Source: Cervus elaphus (Eukaryota; Chordata; Mammalia; Artiodactyla; Cervidae). Taken from it: DNA of 64,000 nt. Below are positions 1-12,000 of the stretch, in pieces. Under the pieces are notes generated by a model, which did not search any database, had not been told where the DNA came from, and saw nothing but the letters and a program-made list of their open reading frames with translations. Location of the stretch: NCBI RefSeq assembly GCF_910594005.1, contig NC_057827.1, positions 4,588,001 through 4,652,000 on the forward strand, given 5' to 3'. Every line of letters starts with the position of its first letter. The stretch's first letter is position 1. Both the position numbers and the translations under genes were made by a program.

Positions 1-314
1 GGAATTTTCAAAGTATGTGAGGCCTCCGGTCGCGATGAGGTGGGGAACCAAGTCTTTCTCTGTCGTCTCCACAGGGGATTCAGACATCCTTTCGTCTTCG
101 GAGATGCAAAACGAGCCTGCATTCAAATCACTGCAGGGATACCGGCCTTATTTCGTGTCAGGGCATCGCGGTGTCCATTCCACTTGAGGCCGCAAACTCA
201 GGGTCCCTCTCACATACCTAGAGCTGAGAGAAGCCTCCTCTTTAGGTGCTTGTGGTAAGGTGGTATTCCTCTGGAGTCGAAGCCAGGGACTAACCTCTCA
301 ACTCGAGTTAATTT
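1..314 (+). repeat. Partial monomer at left window edge
   Basis: The window opens inside a monomer, near the end of subrepeat 10, and runs to the first phase point. It is identical by eye to 3178-3491, so it is the truncated left end of a four-monomer higher-order copy that must continue to the left of the window. Confidence 0.9.
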
Positions 315-887
315 TTGGTCCACGGAGGTCTTTCGTGTTGCTACAGTGACCTCAGGATCCCTCTAGCCTTGAAACAGTGTTCTTGGGGTTTCTCTGGAGT
401 GCCATCAAGGAAATCAAGGCTCCTTTCATGTGTGATGTGCAACACGGAATTGCTCTGCACGCAGTGCAGGGTATCGGGCCTCATTTTGCAGCGAGCGGGA
501 AGTCTCATGGTTTTTCTCGAGTTGCGGCGGGAACCTGGGGTATATTTTCGAGTTACGACGGGGATGGCCCTTCCACCCACGTGTTTGTTCAGCGACGTCA
601 GGACTCCTGCCTAGTTGCGAGGGACAACTCGGGATTCTCCTCGAGGCTTGGCAGGGCAATTGGGACGCCTCTCCAGCTGAAGCGGGAGACCAAGGATCCC
701 TTTCCACGTGCCACAGGAATCCTGGGACTCCTATCAAGTTTCACGAGGAGTCAGGCATCGTCTCCTTTGGAGGCACTGATCTCCGCGTACCTCTGGAATT
801 TTCAAAGGATGTGAGGCCTCCGGTCGCGATGAGGTGGGGAACTAGGTCTTTCTCTGTGGTCTCCACAGGGGATTCAGACATCCTTTC
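1..887 (+). repeat. Four-monomer higher-order repeat, copy 1 (exact part)
   Basis: Positions 1-887 match 3178-4064 base for base as far as I can read, a shift of 3,177 bp or four monomers; the first mismatch is at 888. Adjacent monomers differ at several percent of sites, so exact identity over 887 bp marks a very recent duplication or conversion. Beyond 888 a patch of about 200 bp is diverged, then strong similarity resumes (1109-1843 against 4286-5023), consistent with a local conversion inside a longer duplicated segment. Confidence 0.9.
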
Positions 888-1108
888 GTCTTCGGAGATG
901 CAAGACGAGCCTGCATTCAAGTCACTGCAGGGATATTAGTCGTTATTTCGCGTCAGGGCATCGCAGTGTCCATTCCACTTGAGGCCGCAAATCAGGGTTC
1001 CTCTCAGATACCTAGAGCTGAGAGAAGCCTCCTCTTTAGGTGCTTGTGGTAAAGTGGTATTCCTCTGGAGTCGAAGCCAGGGACTAACCTCTCATCTCGT
1101 GTTGATTT
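315..1108 (+). repeat. Reference monomer resolved into 26 subrepeats of ~31 bp
   Basis: This unit can be cut into 26 related blocks of 28-32 bp. I number from the block at 498: 1 498-528, 2 529-559, 3 560-590, 4 591-621, 5 622-652, 6 653-683, 7 684-714, 8 715-745, 9 746-776, 10 777-807, 11 808-836, 12 837-866, 13 867-897, 14 898-928, 15 929-959, 16 960-988, 17 989-1018, 18 1019-1049, 19 1050-1078, 20 1079-1110; and, at the left end of this unit, 21 317-344, 22 345-375, 23 376-406, 24 407-437, 25 438-467, 26 468-497. Most blocks begin AGGGA- or GGGAA-like, carry a pyrimidine-rich centre (CTCCTCT-like) and end in a GAGTTG/GAGGC-like segment, often with CTCGAG (blocks 1, 2, 5, 20). The blocks are strongly diverged from each other but strictly phased. 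This points to an ancient 31-bp repeat that was later amplified as a 26-block unit. Confidence 0.85.
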
Positions 1109-1902
1109 TTGATCCACGGAGCTGTTTCGTGTAGGTACAGTGACCTCAGGATCCCTCCAGCCTTGAAACAGTGTTCTTGGGGTTTCTCTGGAGTGCCATC
1201 AAGGAAATCAAGGCTCCTTTCATGTGTGATGTGCAACACGGAATTGCTCTGCACGCAGTGCAGGGTATCGGGCCTCATTTTGCGGCGAGCGGGAAGTCTC
1301 ATGGTTTTTCTCGATTTGCGATGGGAACCTGGGGTATATTCTCGAGTTACGACGGGGATGGCCCTTCCACCCACGTGTTTGTTCAGCGACGTCAGACTCC
1401 TGCCTAGTTGCGAGGGACAACTCGGGATTCTCCTCGAGGCTTGGCAGGGCAATTGGGACGCCTCTCCAGCTGAGGCGGGAGACCGAGGGTCCCTTTCCAC
1501 GTGCCACAGGAATCCTGGGACTCCTATCAAGTTTCACGAAGAGTTAGGCATCGTCTCCTATGGAGGCACTGATCTCCGCATACCTCTGGAGTTTTCAAAG
1601 GATGTGAGGCCTCCGGTTGCGATGAGGTGGGGAACTAGGTCTTTCTCTGTGGTCTCCACAGGGGATTCAGACATCCTTTTGTCTTGGGAGATGCAATACG
1701 AGCCTGCATTCAAGTCACTGCAGGGATATCCGGCCTTATTTCGTGTCAGGGCATCGCAGTGTCCATTCCACTTGAGGCCACAAACTCAGGGTCCCTCTCT
1801 CATACCTAGAGCTGAGAGAAGCCTCCTCTTGAGGTGCTTGTGATAAGGTTGTAATCCTCTGGAGTCGACGCCAGGGACAAACCTCTCATCTCGAGTTGAT
1901 TT
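1109..1902 (+). repeat. Monomer of the one-base-deletion subfamily (copy 1 of 3)
   Basis: Marked by loss of one G in subrepeat 4 (GTCAGACTCC instead of GTCAGGACTCC), GCGATGGGAACC in subrepeats 1-2 and CTATGGAGGCAC in subrepeat 9. The same combination occurs at 4286 and 27342. It also has private changes near its start (GATCCACGGAGCTG, GTAGGTAC). Confidence 0.8.
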
Positions 1903-3491
1903 TTGGTCCACGGAGCACTTTCGTGTTGCTACAGTGACCTCAGGATCCCTCTAGCCTTGAAAAAGTGTTCTTGGGGTTTCTCTGGAGTGCCATCAAGGAA
2001 ATCAAGGCTCCTTTCATGTGTGATGTGCAACACGGAATTGCTTTGAATGCCGTGCAGGGGAATCGGGCCTCATCTCGCGGCGAGGGGGAAGTCCAATGGT
2101 TTTTCGCGAGTTGCGGCGGGAACCTGGGGTATATTCTCGAGTTACGACGGGGATGGCCCTTCCACCCACGTGTTTGTTCAGCGATGGCAGGACTCCTGCC
2201 TAGTTGCGAGGGACAACTCGGGATTCTCCTCGAGGCTTGGCAGGGCAATTGGGACGCCTCTCCAGCTGAGGCGGGAGACCAAGTGTCCCTTTCCACGTGC
2301 CACAGGAATCCTGGGACTCCTATCAAGTTTCATGAGGAGTCAGGCATCGTCTCCTTTGGAGGCACTGATCTCGCGTAACTCTGGAGTTTTCTAAGGATGT
2401 GAGGCCTCCGGTTGCGATGAGGTGGGGAACTAGGTCTTTCTCTGTGGTCTCCACAGGGGATTCAGACATCCTTTCGTCTTCGGAGATGCAAGACGAGCCT
2501 TCATTCAAGTCACTGCAGGGATATTCGTCGTTATTTCGCGTCAGCGCATCGCGGTGTCCATTCCACTTGAGGCCGCAAATCAGGGTCCCTCTCACATACC
2601 TAGAGCTGAGAGAAGCCTCCTCTTGAGGTGCTTGTGGTAAGGTGGTATTCCTCTGGATTCGAAGCCAGGGACTAACCTCTCATCTCGAGTTGATTTTTGG
2701 TACACGGAGCTCTTTCGTGTTGCTACAGTGACCTCAGGATCCCTCTAGCCTTGAAACAGTGTTCTTGGGGTTTCTCTGGAGTGCCATCAAGGAAATCAAG
2801 GCTCCTTTCATGTTGGATGTACAATACGGAATTGCTTTGAATGCAGTGCAGGGGAATCGGGAATCATCTCGCGCCGAGGGGGAAGTCTCATGGTTTTTCG
2901 CGATTTGCGGCGGGAACCTAGGGTATATTCTCGAGTTACGACGGGGATGGCCCTTCCACACACGTGTTTGTTCAGCGACGGCAGGACTCCTGCCTAGTTG
3001 CGAGGGACAACTCGGGATTCTCCTCGAGGCTTGGCAGGGCAATTGGGACGCCTCTCCAGGTGAGGCGGGAGACCAAGGGTCCCTTTCCACGTGCCACAGG
3101 AATCCTGGGACTCCTATCAAGTTTCACGAGGAGTCAGGCATCGTCTCCTTTGGAGGCACTGATCTCAGTGTACCTCTGGAATTTTCAAAGTATGTGAGGC
3201 CTCCGGTCGCGATGAGGTGGGGAACCAAGTCTTTCTCTGTCGTCTCCACAGGGGATTCAGACATCCTTTCGTCTTCGGAGATGCAAAACGAGCCTGCATT
3301 CAAATCACTGCAGGGATACCGGCCTTATTTCGTGTCAGGGCATCGCGGTGTCCATTCCACTTGAGGCCGCAAACTCAGGGTCCCTCTCACATACCTAGAG
3401 CTGAGAGAAGCCTCCTCTTTAGGTGCTTGTGGTAAGGTGGTATTCCTCTGGAGTCGAAGCCAGGGACTAACCTCTCAACTCGAGTTAATTT
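1903..3491 (+). repeat. Two monomers of the GCTTTGAATGC subfamily
   Basis: Units 1903-2696 and 2697-3491 carry GCTTTGAATGC in subrepeat 25 instead of GCTCTGCACGC. The same variant is found in units 8263, 31315 and 32906. The second unit additionally has TTGGATGTACAATACGG, close to 8263 and 32906. These links tie the first 9 kb to the 28-34 kb region rather than to its direct neighbours. Confidence 0.75.
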
Positions 3492-4064
3492 TTGGTCCAC
3501 GGAGGTCTTTCGTGTTGCTACAGTGACCTCAGGATCCCTCTAGCCTTGAAACAGTGTTCTTGGGGTTTCTCTGGAGTGCCATCAAGGAAATCAAGGCTCC
3601 TTTCATGTGTGATGTGCAACACGGAATTGCTCTGCACGCAGTGCAGGGTATCGGGCCTCATTTTGCAGCGAGCGGGAAGTCTCATGGTTTTTCTCGAGTT
3701 GCGGCGGGAACCTGGGGTATATTTTCGAGTTACGACGGGGATGGCCCTTCCACCCACGTGTTTGTTCAGCGACGTCAGGACTCCTGCCTAGTTGCGAGGG
3801 ACAACTCGGGATTCTCCTCGAGGCTTGGCAGGGCAATTGGGACGCCTCTCCAGCTGAAGCGGGAGACCAAGGATCCCTTTCCACGTGCCACAGGAATCCT
3901 GGGACTCCTATCAAGTTTCACGAGGAGTCAGGCATCGTCTCCTTTGGAGGCACTGATCTCCGCGTACCTCTGGAATTTTCAAAGGATGTGAGGCCTCCGG
4001 TCGCGATGAGGTGGGGAACTAGGTCTTTCTCTGTGGTCTCCACAGGGGATTCAGACATCCTTTC
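3178..4064 (+). repeat. Four-monomer higher-order repeat, copy 2 (exact part)
   Basis: Second copy of 1-887. Shared private changes include GGAGGTCTTTCG after the phase point, CTCAACTCGAG before it, TTTAGGTGC at the monomer end and GAAGCGGGAG in subrepeat 6. Right of 4064 the sequence reads CATCTTGGG where the left copy reads CGTCTTCGG, which is where the copies part. Confidence 0.9.
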
Positions 4065-4285
4065 ATCTTGGGAGATGCAAGACGAGCCTGCATTCAAGTC
4101 ACTGCAGGTATATCCGGCGTTATTTCACGTCAGGGCATCGCAGTGTCCATTCCACTTGAGGCCGCAAATTAGGGTCCCTCTCACATACCTAGAGCTGAGA
4201 GAAGCCTCCTCTTGAGGTGCTTGTGGTAAGGTGGTATTCCTCTGGATTCGAAGCCAGGGACTAACCTCTCATCTCGAGTTGATTT

Positions 4286-5079
4286 TTGGTCCACGGAGCT
4301 CTTTCGTGTTGCTACAGTGACCTCAGGATCCCTCTAGCCTTGAAACAGTGTTCTTGGGGTTTCTCTGGAGTGCCATCAAGGAAATCAAGGCTCGTTTCAT
4401 GTGTGATGTGCAACACGGAATTGCTCTGCACGCAGTGCAGGGTATCGGGCCTCATTTTGCGGCGAGCGGGAAGTCTCATGGTTTTTCTCGAGTTGCGATG
4501 GGAACCTGGGGTTTATTCTCGAGTTACGACGGGGATGGCCCTTCCGCACACGTGTTTGTTCAGCGACGTCAGACTCCTGCCTAGTTGCGAGGGACAACTC
4601 GGGATTCTCCTCGAGGCTTGGCAGGGCAATTGGGATGCCTCTCCAGCTGAAGCGGGGGACCGAGGGTCCCTTTCCACGTGCCACAGGAATCCTGGGACTC
4701 CTATCAAGTTTCACGAAGAGTTAGGCATCGTCTCCTATGGAGGCACTGATCTCCGCATACCTCTGGAGTTTTCAAAGGATGTGAGGCCTCCGGTCCCGAT
4801 GAGGTGGGGAACTAGGTCTTTCTCTGTGGTCTCCACAGGGGATTCAGACATCCTTTCATTTTGGGAGATGCAAAACGAGCCTGCATTCAAGTCACTGCAG
4901 GGATATCCAGCCTTATTTCGCGTCAGGGCATCGCAGTGTCCATTCCACTTGAGGCCGCAAACTCAGGGTCCCTCTCACATAGCTAGAGCTGAGAGAAGCC
5001 TCCTCTTGATGTGCTTTTGGTAAGGTGGTATTCCTCTGGAGTCGAAGCCAGGGACTAACCTCTCATCTCGAGTTGATTT
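4286..5079 (+). repeat. Monomer of the one-base-deletion subfamily (copy 2 of 3)
   Basis: Carries the same G loss in subrepeat 4, the same GCGATGGGAACC and the same CTATGGAGGCAC as the unit at 1109, exactly 3,177 bp away. Private changes are TCGTTTCATG in subrepeat 24 and TTTATTC in subrepeat 2. Confidence 0.8.
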
Positions 5080-6672
5080 TTGGTCCACGGAGCTCTTTCT
5101 TGTTGCAACAGTGACCTCAGGATCCCTCTAGCCTTGAAACAGTGTTCTTGGGGTTTCTCTGGAGTGCCAGCAAGGAAATCAAGGCTCCTTTCATGTGTGA
5201 TGTGCAACAAGGAATTGCTCTGCACGCAGTGCAGGGGAATCAGGCCTCATCTCGCGGCGAGGGGGAAGTCTCATGGTTTTTATCGAGTTGCGGCGGGAAC
5301 CTGGGGTATATTCTCGAGTTTCGACGGGGATGGCCCTTCCAGCCACGTGTTTGTTCAGCGACATCAGGACTCCTGCCTAGTTGCGAGGGACAACTCGGGA
5401 TTGTCCTCGAGGCTTGGCAGGGCAATTGGGACGCCTCTCCAGCTGAGGCGGGAAACCAAGGTTCCCTTTCCACGTGCCACAGGAATCCTGGGACTCCTAT
5501 CAAGTTTCACGAGGAGTCAGGCATCGTCTCCTTTGGAGGCACTGATCTCTGCGTACCTCTGGAGTTTTCAAAGGATGTGAGGCCTCCGGTCGCGATGAGG
5601 TGGGGAACTAGGTCTTTCTCGGTGGTCTCCACAGGGGATTCAGACATCCTTTCATCTTGTGAGATGCAAGACGAGCCTGCATTCAAGTCACTGCAGGGAT
5701 ATCCAGCCTTATTTCGCGTCAGGGCATCGCGGTGTCCATTCCACTTGAGGCCGCAAACTCAGGGTCCCTCTCACATACCTGGATCTGAGAGGAGCCTCCT
5801 CTTGAGGTGCTTGTGGTGAGGTGGTATTGCTCTGGAGTCGAAGCCAGGGACTAACCTCTCATCTCGAGTTGATTTTTGGTCCACGAAGCTGTTTCGAGTG
5901 GCTACAGTGACCTCAGGATCCCTCTAGCTTTGAAACAGTGTTCTTGGGGTTTCCCTGGAGTGCCATCAAGGAACTCAAAGCTCCTTTCATGTGTGATATG
6001 CAACACGGAATTGCTCTGCACGCAGTTCCGGGGGAATCGGTCCTCATCTCGCGACGAGGGGGAAGTCTCATGGTTTTTCTCGAGTTGCGGCGGGAACCTG
6101 GGGTATATTCTCGAGTTACGATGGGGATGGCCCTTTCACCCACGTGTTTGTTCAGCGACGTCAGGACTCCTGCCTAGTTGCGAGGGACAAGTCGGGATTC
6201 TCCTCGAGGCTTGGCAGGGTAATTGGGACGCCTCACCAGCTGAGGCGGGAGACCAAGGTTCCCTTTCCACGTGCCACAGGAATCCTTGGACTCCTATCAA
6301 GTTTCAGGAGGAGTCAGGCATCGCCTCCTTTGGAGGCACTGATCTCCGCGTACCTCTGGAGTTTTCAAAGCATGTGAGGCCTCCGGTCGCGATGAGGTGG
6401 GGAACTAGGTCTTTCTCTGTGGTTTCCACAGGGGATTCAGACATTCTTTCGTCTTGGGAGATGCAAGACGAGCCTGCATTCAAGTCACTGCAGGGATATC
6501 CGGCCTTATTTCGAGTCAGGGCATCGCGGTGTCCATTCCACTTGAGGCTGCAAACTCAGGGTACCTCTCACATACCTAGAGCTGAGAGAAGCCTCCTCTT
6601 GAGGTGCTTGTGGTAAGGTGGTATTCCTCTAGAGTCGAAGCCGGAGACTAACCTCTCATCTCGAGTTGATTT
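5080..6672 (+). repeat. Two single monomers without a close neighbour copy
   Basis: Unit 5080-5875 has GTGCCAGCAAGG, CAACAAGG and GTTTTTATCGAG. The same three changes recur together in the first half of unit 15416, and the last two in unit 12237. Unit 5876-6672 has several private changes in subrepeats 24-26 (AACTCAAAGC, GCAGTTCCGG) and one extra base, giving 797 bp. No higher-order copy of this pair was recognised nearby. Confidence 0.7.
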
Positions 6673-7467
6673 TTGTTCCACGGAGCTCTTTCGTGTGGCT
6701 ACAGTGACCTCAGGATCCCTCTAGCCTTAAAACAGTGTTCTTGTGTTTTTTTTGGAGTGCCATCAAGGAAATCAAGGCTCCTTTCATGTTTGATGTGCAA
6801 CACGGAATTACTCTGCATGCAGTGCAGGGGAATCGGACCTCATTTTGCGGCGACGGGGAAGTCTCATGGTTTTTCTCGAGTTGCGGCGGGAACCTGGGGT
6901 ATATTCTCGAGTTACGACGGGGATGGCCCTTCCACCCACGTGTTTGTTCAGCCATGTCAGAACTCCTGCCTAGTTGCAAGGGAAACTCGGGATTCTCCTC
7001 GAGGCTTGGCAGGGCAATTGGGACGCCTCTCCAGCTGAGGCAGGAGACCAAGGGTCCCTTTCCCCTTGCCACAGGAATCCTGGGACTCCTATCAAGTTTC
7101 ACGAGGAGTCAGGCATCGTCTCCTTTGGAGGCACTGATCTCCGCGTACCTCTGGAGTTTTCAAAGGATGTGAGGCCTCCGGTCGCGATGAGGTGGGGAAC
7201 TCGGTCTTTCTCTGTTGTCTCCACAGGGGATTCAGACATCCTTTCATCAATGGAGATGCAAGACGAGCCTGCATTCAAGTCACTGCAGTAATATTCAGCC
7301 TTATTTCGTGTCAGGGCATCGCGGTGTCCATTCCAGTTGAGGCCGCAAACTCAGGGTCCCTCTCACATACCTAGAGCTGAGAGAAGCCTCCTCTTGAGTT
7401 GCTTGTGGTAAGGTGGTATTCCTCTGGAGTCGAAGCCAGGGACTAACAACTCATCTCGAGTTGATTT
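6673..7467 (+). repeat. First monomer of the T-tract (eta/beta/D) subfamily
   Basis: Subrepeat 23 contains a run of eight T where other classes read TTTCTCT. The subfamily also lacks bases in subrepeat 5 (AAGGGAAACTCGG) and has CCCCTTGCCAC in subrepeat 7. Other members start at 23369, 26548, 36087, 38473, 41655, 44836, 51201, 53587 and 57566, although not all of them keep every marker. This unit lies almost 17 kb from the next member. Confidence 0.8.
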
Positions 7468-8262
7468 TTGGTCCACGGAGCTCTTTTGTGTTGCTACAGT
7501 GACCTCAGGATCCCTCTAGCCCTGAAACAGTGTTCTTGGGGTTTCTCTGCAGTGCCATCAAGGAAATCAAGGCTCCTTTCATGTTTGATGTGCAACACGG
7601 AATTACTCTGCATGCAGAGCAGGGGAATCGGGCCTCATCTCGCGGCAAGGGGGAAGTCTCATGGTTTTTCTCGAGTTGCGGCGGGAACCTGGGGTATATT
7701 CTCGAGTTACGACGGGGATGGCCCTTCCACCCACGTGTTTGTTCAGCGACGTCAAGACTCCTGCCTAGTTGCGAGGGACAACTCGGGATACTCCTCGAGG
7801 CTTGGCAGGGCAATTGGGACGCCTCTCCAGCTGAGGCGGGAGACCAAGGGTCCCTTTCCACGTGCCACAGGAATCCTGGGACTCCTATCAAGTTTTACGA
7901 GGAGTCAGGCATCGTCTCCCTTGGAGGCGCTGATCTCCGCGTACCTCTGGAGTTTTCAAAGGATGTGAGGCCTCCGGTCGCGATGAGGTGGGGAACTAGG
8001 TCTTTCTCTGTGGTCTCCACAGGGGATTCAGACATCCTTTCGTCTTGGGAGATGCAAGACGAGCCTGCATTCAAGTCACTGCAGGGATATTCGGCGTTAT
8101 TTCACGTCAGGGCATCGCAGTGTCCATTCCACTTGAGGCCGCAAATCAGGGTCCCTCTCACATACATAGAGCTGAGAGAAGCCTCCTCTTGAGGTGCTTG
8201 TGGTAATGTGGTATTCCTCTGGAGTCGAAGCCAGGGACTAACCTCTCATCTCGAGTTGATTT
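7468..8262 (+). repeat. Monomer sharing a private haplotype with the unit at 30520
   Basis: In its second half it carries GTCAAGACTCC, CGGGATACTCC and CCCTTGGAGGCGCTG. The same three linked changes occur in unit 30520-31314, 23,052 bp (29 monomers) away. The first half (CTGCAGTGCC, ATTACTCTGCATGC) instead resembles the C class at 22573 and 25752, so the unit is itself a mosaic. Confidence 0.75.
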
Positions 8263-9057
8263 TTGGTCCATGGAGCTCTTTCGTGTTGCTACAGTTACGT
8301 CAGGATCCCTCTAGCCTTGAAACAGTGTTCTTGGGGTTTCTCTGGAGTGCCATCAAGGAAATCAAGGCTCCTTTCATGTTTGATGTACAATACGGAATTG
8401 CTTTGAATGCAGTGCAGGGGAATCGGGCCTCATCTCGCGGCGAGGGGGAAGTCTCATGGTTTTTCTCGAGTTGCGGCGGGAACCTGGGGTATATTCTCGA
8501 GTTACGACGGGGATGGCCCTTCCACCCACGTGTTTGTTCAGCGACGTCAGGGCTCCTGCCTAGTTGCGAGGGACAACTCGGGATTCTCCTCGAGGCTTGG
8601 CAGGGCAATTGGGACGCCTCTCCAGCTGAGGCGGGAGACCAAGGGTCCCTTTCCACGTGCCATAGCAATCCTGGGACTTCTATCAAGTTTCACGAGGAGT
8701 CAGGCATCGTCTCCTTTTTAGGCACTGATCTCAGTGTACCTCTGGAGTTTTCAAAGTATGTGAGGCATCCGGTCGCGATGAGGTGGGGAACCAAGTCTTT
8801 GTCTGTCGTCTCCACAGGGGATTCCGACATCCTTTCATCAAGGGAGATGCAAGACGAGCCTGCATTCAAGTCACTGCATGGATATCCGGCCTTATTTCGT
8901 GTCAGGGCATCGCGGTGTCCATTCCACTTGAGGCCGCAAACTCAGGGTCCCTCTCACAAACCTAGAGCTGAGAGAGCCTCCTCTTCAGGTGCTTGTGGTA
9001 AGGTGGTATTCCTCTGGAGTGGAAACCATGGACTAACCTCTCATCTCGAGTTGATTT
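8263..9057 (+). repeat. Monomer with CTCCTTTTTAGG / AAGTATGTGAGGC haplotype
   Basis: Subrepeats 9-11 read CTCCTTTTTAGG, TCAGTGTACC and AAGTATGTGAGGCATCC. The same string of changes is seen near 12685-12740 (five monomers away), with a close variant near 33355-33405. The monomer end has ACAAACCTAG and GAGAGAGCC, also shared with 12930-12960. The unit start has ATGGAGCTC and GTTACGTCAGG. Confidence 0.75.
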
Positions 9058-12000
9058 TTGGTCCACGGAGCTCTTTCGTGTAGCTACAGTGACCTCAGGA
9101 TCCCTCTAGCCTTGAAACAGTGTTCTTGGGGTTTCTCTGGAGAGCCATCAAGGAAATCAAGGCTCCTTTCATGTGTGATGTGCAACACGGAACTGCTCTG
9201 CACGCAGTGCAGGGTATCGGGCCTCATCTCGCAGCGAGGGGGAAGTCTCATGGTTTTTCTCAATTTACGGCGGGAACCTGGGTTATATTCTCGAGTTACG
9301 ACGGGGATGGCCCTTCCACCCACGTGTATGTTTAGCCATGTTAGGACTCCTGCCTAGTTGCGAGGGACAACTCGGGATTCTCCTCGAGGCTTGGCAGGGC
9401 AATTGGGACGCCTCTCCAGCTGAGGCGGGAGACCAAGGGTCCCTTTCCCCTTGCCACAGGAATCCTGGGACTCCTATCAAGTTTCACGAGGACTCAGGCA
9501 TCGTCTCCTTTGGAGGCACTGATCTCCGCGTACCTCTGGAGTTTTCAAAGGATGTGAGGCCTCCGGTCGCGATGAGGTGGGGAACTAGGTCTTTCTCTGT
9601 GGTCTCCACAGGGGATTCCGACATCCTTTCATCAAGGGAGATGCAAGACGAGCTGCATTCAAGTCACTGCAGGGATATCTGGCCTTATTTCGAGTCAGGG
9701 CCTCGCGGTGTCCATTCCAGTTGAGGCCGCAAACTCAGGGCCCTCTCACATACCTAGAGCTGAGAGAAGCCTCCTCTTGAGGTGCTTTTGGTAAGGTGGT
9801 ATTCCTCTGGAGTCGAAGCCAGGGACTAACCTCTCATCTCGAGTTGATTTTTGGTCCACGGAGCTCTTTCGTGTTGCTACAGTGACCTCAGGATCCGTCT
9901 AGCCTTGAAACAGTGTTTTTGGGGTTTCTCTGGAGTGCCATCAAGGAAATCAAGGCTCCTTTCATGTTTGATGTGCAACACGGAATTATTCTGCACGCAG
10001 TGCAGGGGAATCGGGCCTCATCTCGCGGCGAGGGGGAAGTATCATGGTTTTTCTCGAGTTGCGGCGGGAACCTGGGGTATATTCTCGAGTTACGACGGGG
10101 ATGGCCCTTCCACCCACGTGTTTGTTCACCGACGTCAGGACTCCTGCCTAGTTGCGAGGGACAACTCGGAATTCTCCTCGAGGCTTGGCAGGGCAATTGG
10201 GACGCCTCTCCAGCTGAGGCGGGAGACCAAGGGTCCCTTTCCACGTGCCACAGGAATCCTGGGACTCCTATCAAATTTCACGAGGAGTCAGGCATCGTCT
10301 TCTTTGGAGGCACTGATCTCCGCATACCTCTGGAGTTTTCAAAGGATGTGAGGCTTCCGGTCGCAATGAGGTGGGTAACTAAGTCTTTTTCTGTGGTCTC
10401 CACAGGGGATTCAGGCATGCTTTCGTCTTGGGAGATGCAAGACGAGCCTGCATTCAAGTAACTGCAGGAATATCCGGCCTTATTTTGAGTCAGGGCATCG
10501 CGGTGTCCATTCCACTTGAGGCCGCAAACTCAGGGTCCCTCTCACATACCTAGAGCTGAGAGAAGCCTCCTCTTGAGGTGCTTGTGGTAAGGTGGTATTC
10601 CTCTGGAGTCGAAGCCAGCGTCTAACGTCTCATCTCGAGTTGATTTTTGGTCCACGGAGCTCTTTCGTGTTGCTACAGTGACCTCAGGATCCCTCTAGCC
10701 TTGAAACAGTGTTCTTGGGGTTTCTCTGGAGTGCCATCAAGGAAATCAAGGCTCCTTTCATGTGTGATGTGCAACACGGAATTGCTCTGCACGCAGTGCA
10801 CGGGAATCAGGCCTCATCTTGCGGCGAGGGGGAAGTCTCATGGTTTTTCTCGAGTTGCGGCGGGAACCTGGGGTATATTTTCGAGTTACGACGGGAATGG
10901 CCCTTCCAAACACATGTTTGTTCAGCGACGTCAGGACTCCTGCCTAGTTGTGAGGGAAAACTCGGGATTCTCCGCGAGGCTTGGCAGGGCAATTGGGACG
11001 CCTCTCCAGCTGAGGCGGGAGACCAAGGGTCCCTTTCCACGTGCCACAGGAATCCTGGGACTCCTATCCAGTTTCACGAGGAGTCAGGCATCGTCTCCTT
11101 TGGAGGCACTGATCTCCGCGTACCTCTGGAGTTTTCAAAGGATGTGAGGCCTCCGGTCGCGATGAGGTGGGGAATTAGGTCTTTCTCTGTGGTCTCCACA
11201 GGGGATTCAGACATCGTTTCATCTTGTGAGATGCAAGATGAGCCTGCATTCAAATCACTGCACGGATATCCGGCCTTATTTCGCGACAGGGCATTCCAGT
11301 GTCCATTCCACTTGAGGCCACAAAATCAGGGTCCCTCTCACATACCTAGAGCTGAGAGAAGCCTCCTCTTGAGTTGCTTGTGGTAAGTTGTTATTCCTCT
11401 GGAGTCGAAGCCAGGGACTAACCTCTCATCTCGAGTTGATTTTTGGTCCACGGAGTTCTTTTGTGTTGCTACAGTGACCTCAGGATCCCTCTAGCCTTGA
11501 AACAGTGTTCTTGGGGTTTCTCTGGAGTGCCATCAAGGAAATCAAGGCTCCATTCATGTGTGATGTGCAACACGGAATTGCTTTGCATGCAGTGCAGGGG
11601 AATCTGGCCTCATCTCGTGGCGAGGGGGAAGTCTCATGGTTTTTCTCGAGTTGCGGCGGGATCCTGGGGTATATTCTCGAGTTATGACGGGGATGGCCCT
11701 TCCACCCACGTTTTTGGTCAGCAACGGCAGGACTCCTGCCTAGGTTCGAGGGACAACTCGGGATTCTCCTCGAGGCTTGGCAGGGCAATTGGGACGCCTC
11801 TCCACCTGAGGCGGGAGACCAAGGATCCCTTTCCACGTGCCACAGGAATCCTGGGACTCCTATGAAGTTTCACGAGGAGTCAGGCATTGTCTCCTGAGTA
11901 GGCACTGATCTACATGTACCTTGGAGTTTTCAAAGGATGTGAGGCCTCCGGTCGCGATGAGGTGGGGAACTAGGTCTTTCTCTGTGGTCTCCACAGGGGA

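Noticed and set aside
1..887. Exact repeat at 3178-4064 as proof of misassembly
   Set aside because: Possible but not shown. The flanking classes differ in an orderly way and similar higher-order shifts occur elsewhere, so a real duplication is the simpler reading without read data.
315..1108. Bovine 1.715 satellite itself
   Set aside because: That satellite has a unit of about 1.4 kb, while all 80 units here are 793-797 bp. Family membership is kept, identity with the cattle form is not.
8208..9083. Long open reading frames, for example a 291-codon frame here, 225-codon frames such as 5142-5819, and 128-codon frames on the minus strand in most monomers
   Set aside because: The same DNA is open in two plus frames and a minus frame at once, the frames restart in every monomer, and most start at TTG or other satellite positions. 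The 31-bp period is 1 modulo 3, so a stop-poor 31-bp repeat leaves all frames open. The unit length (mostly 794-796) does not keep a fixed frame, and no domain, promoter or conserved start is visible.
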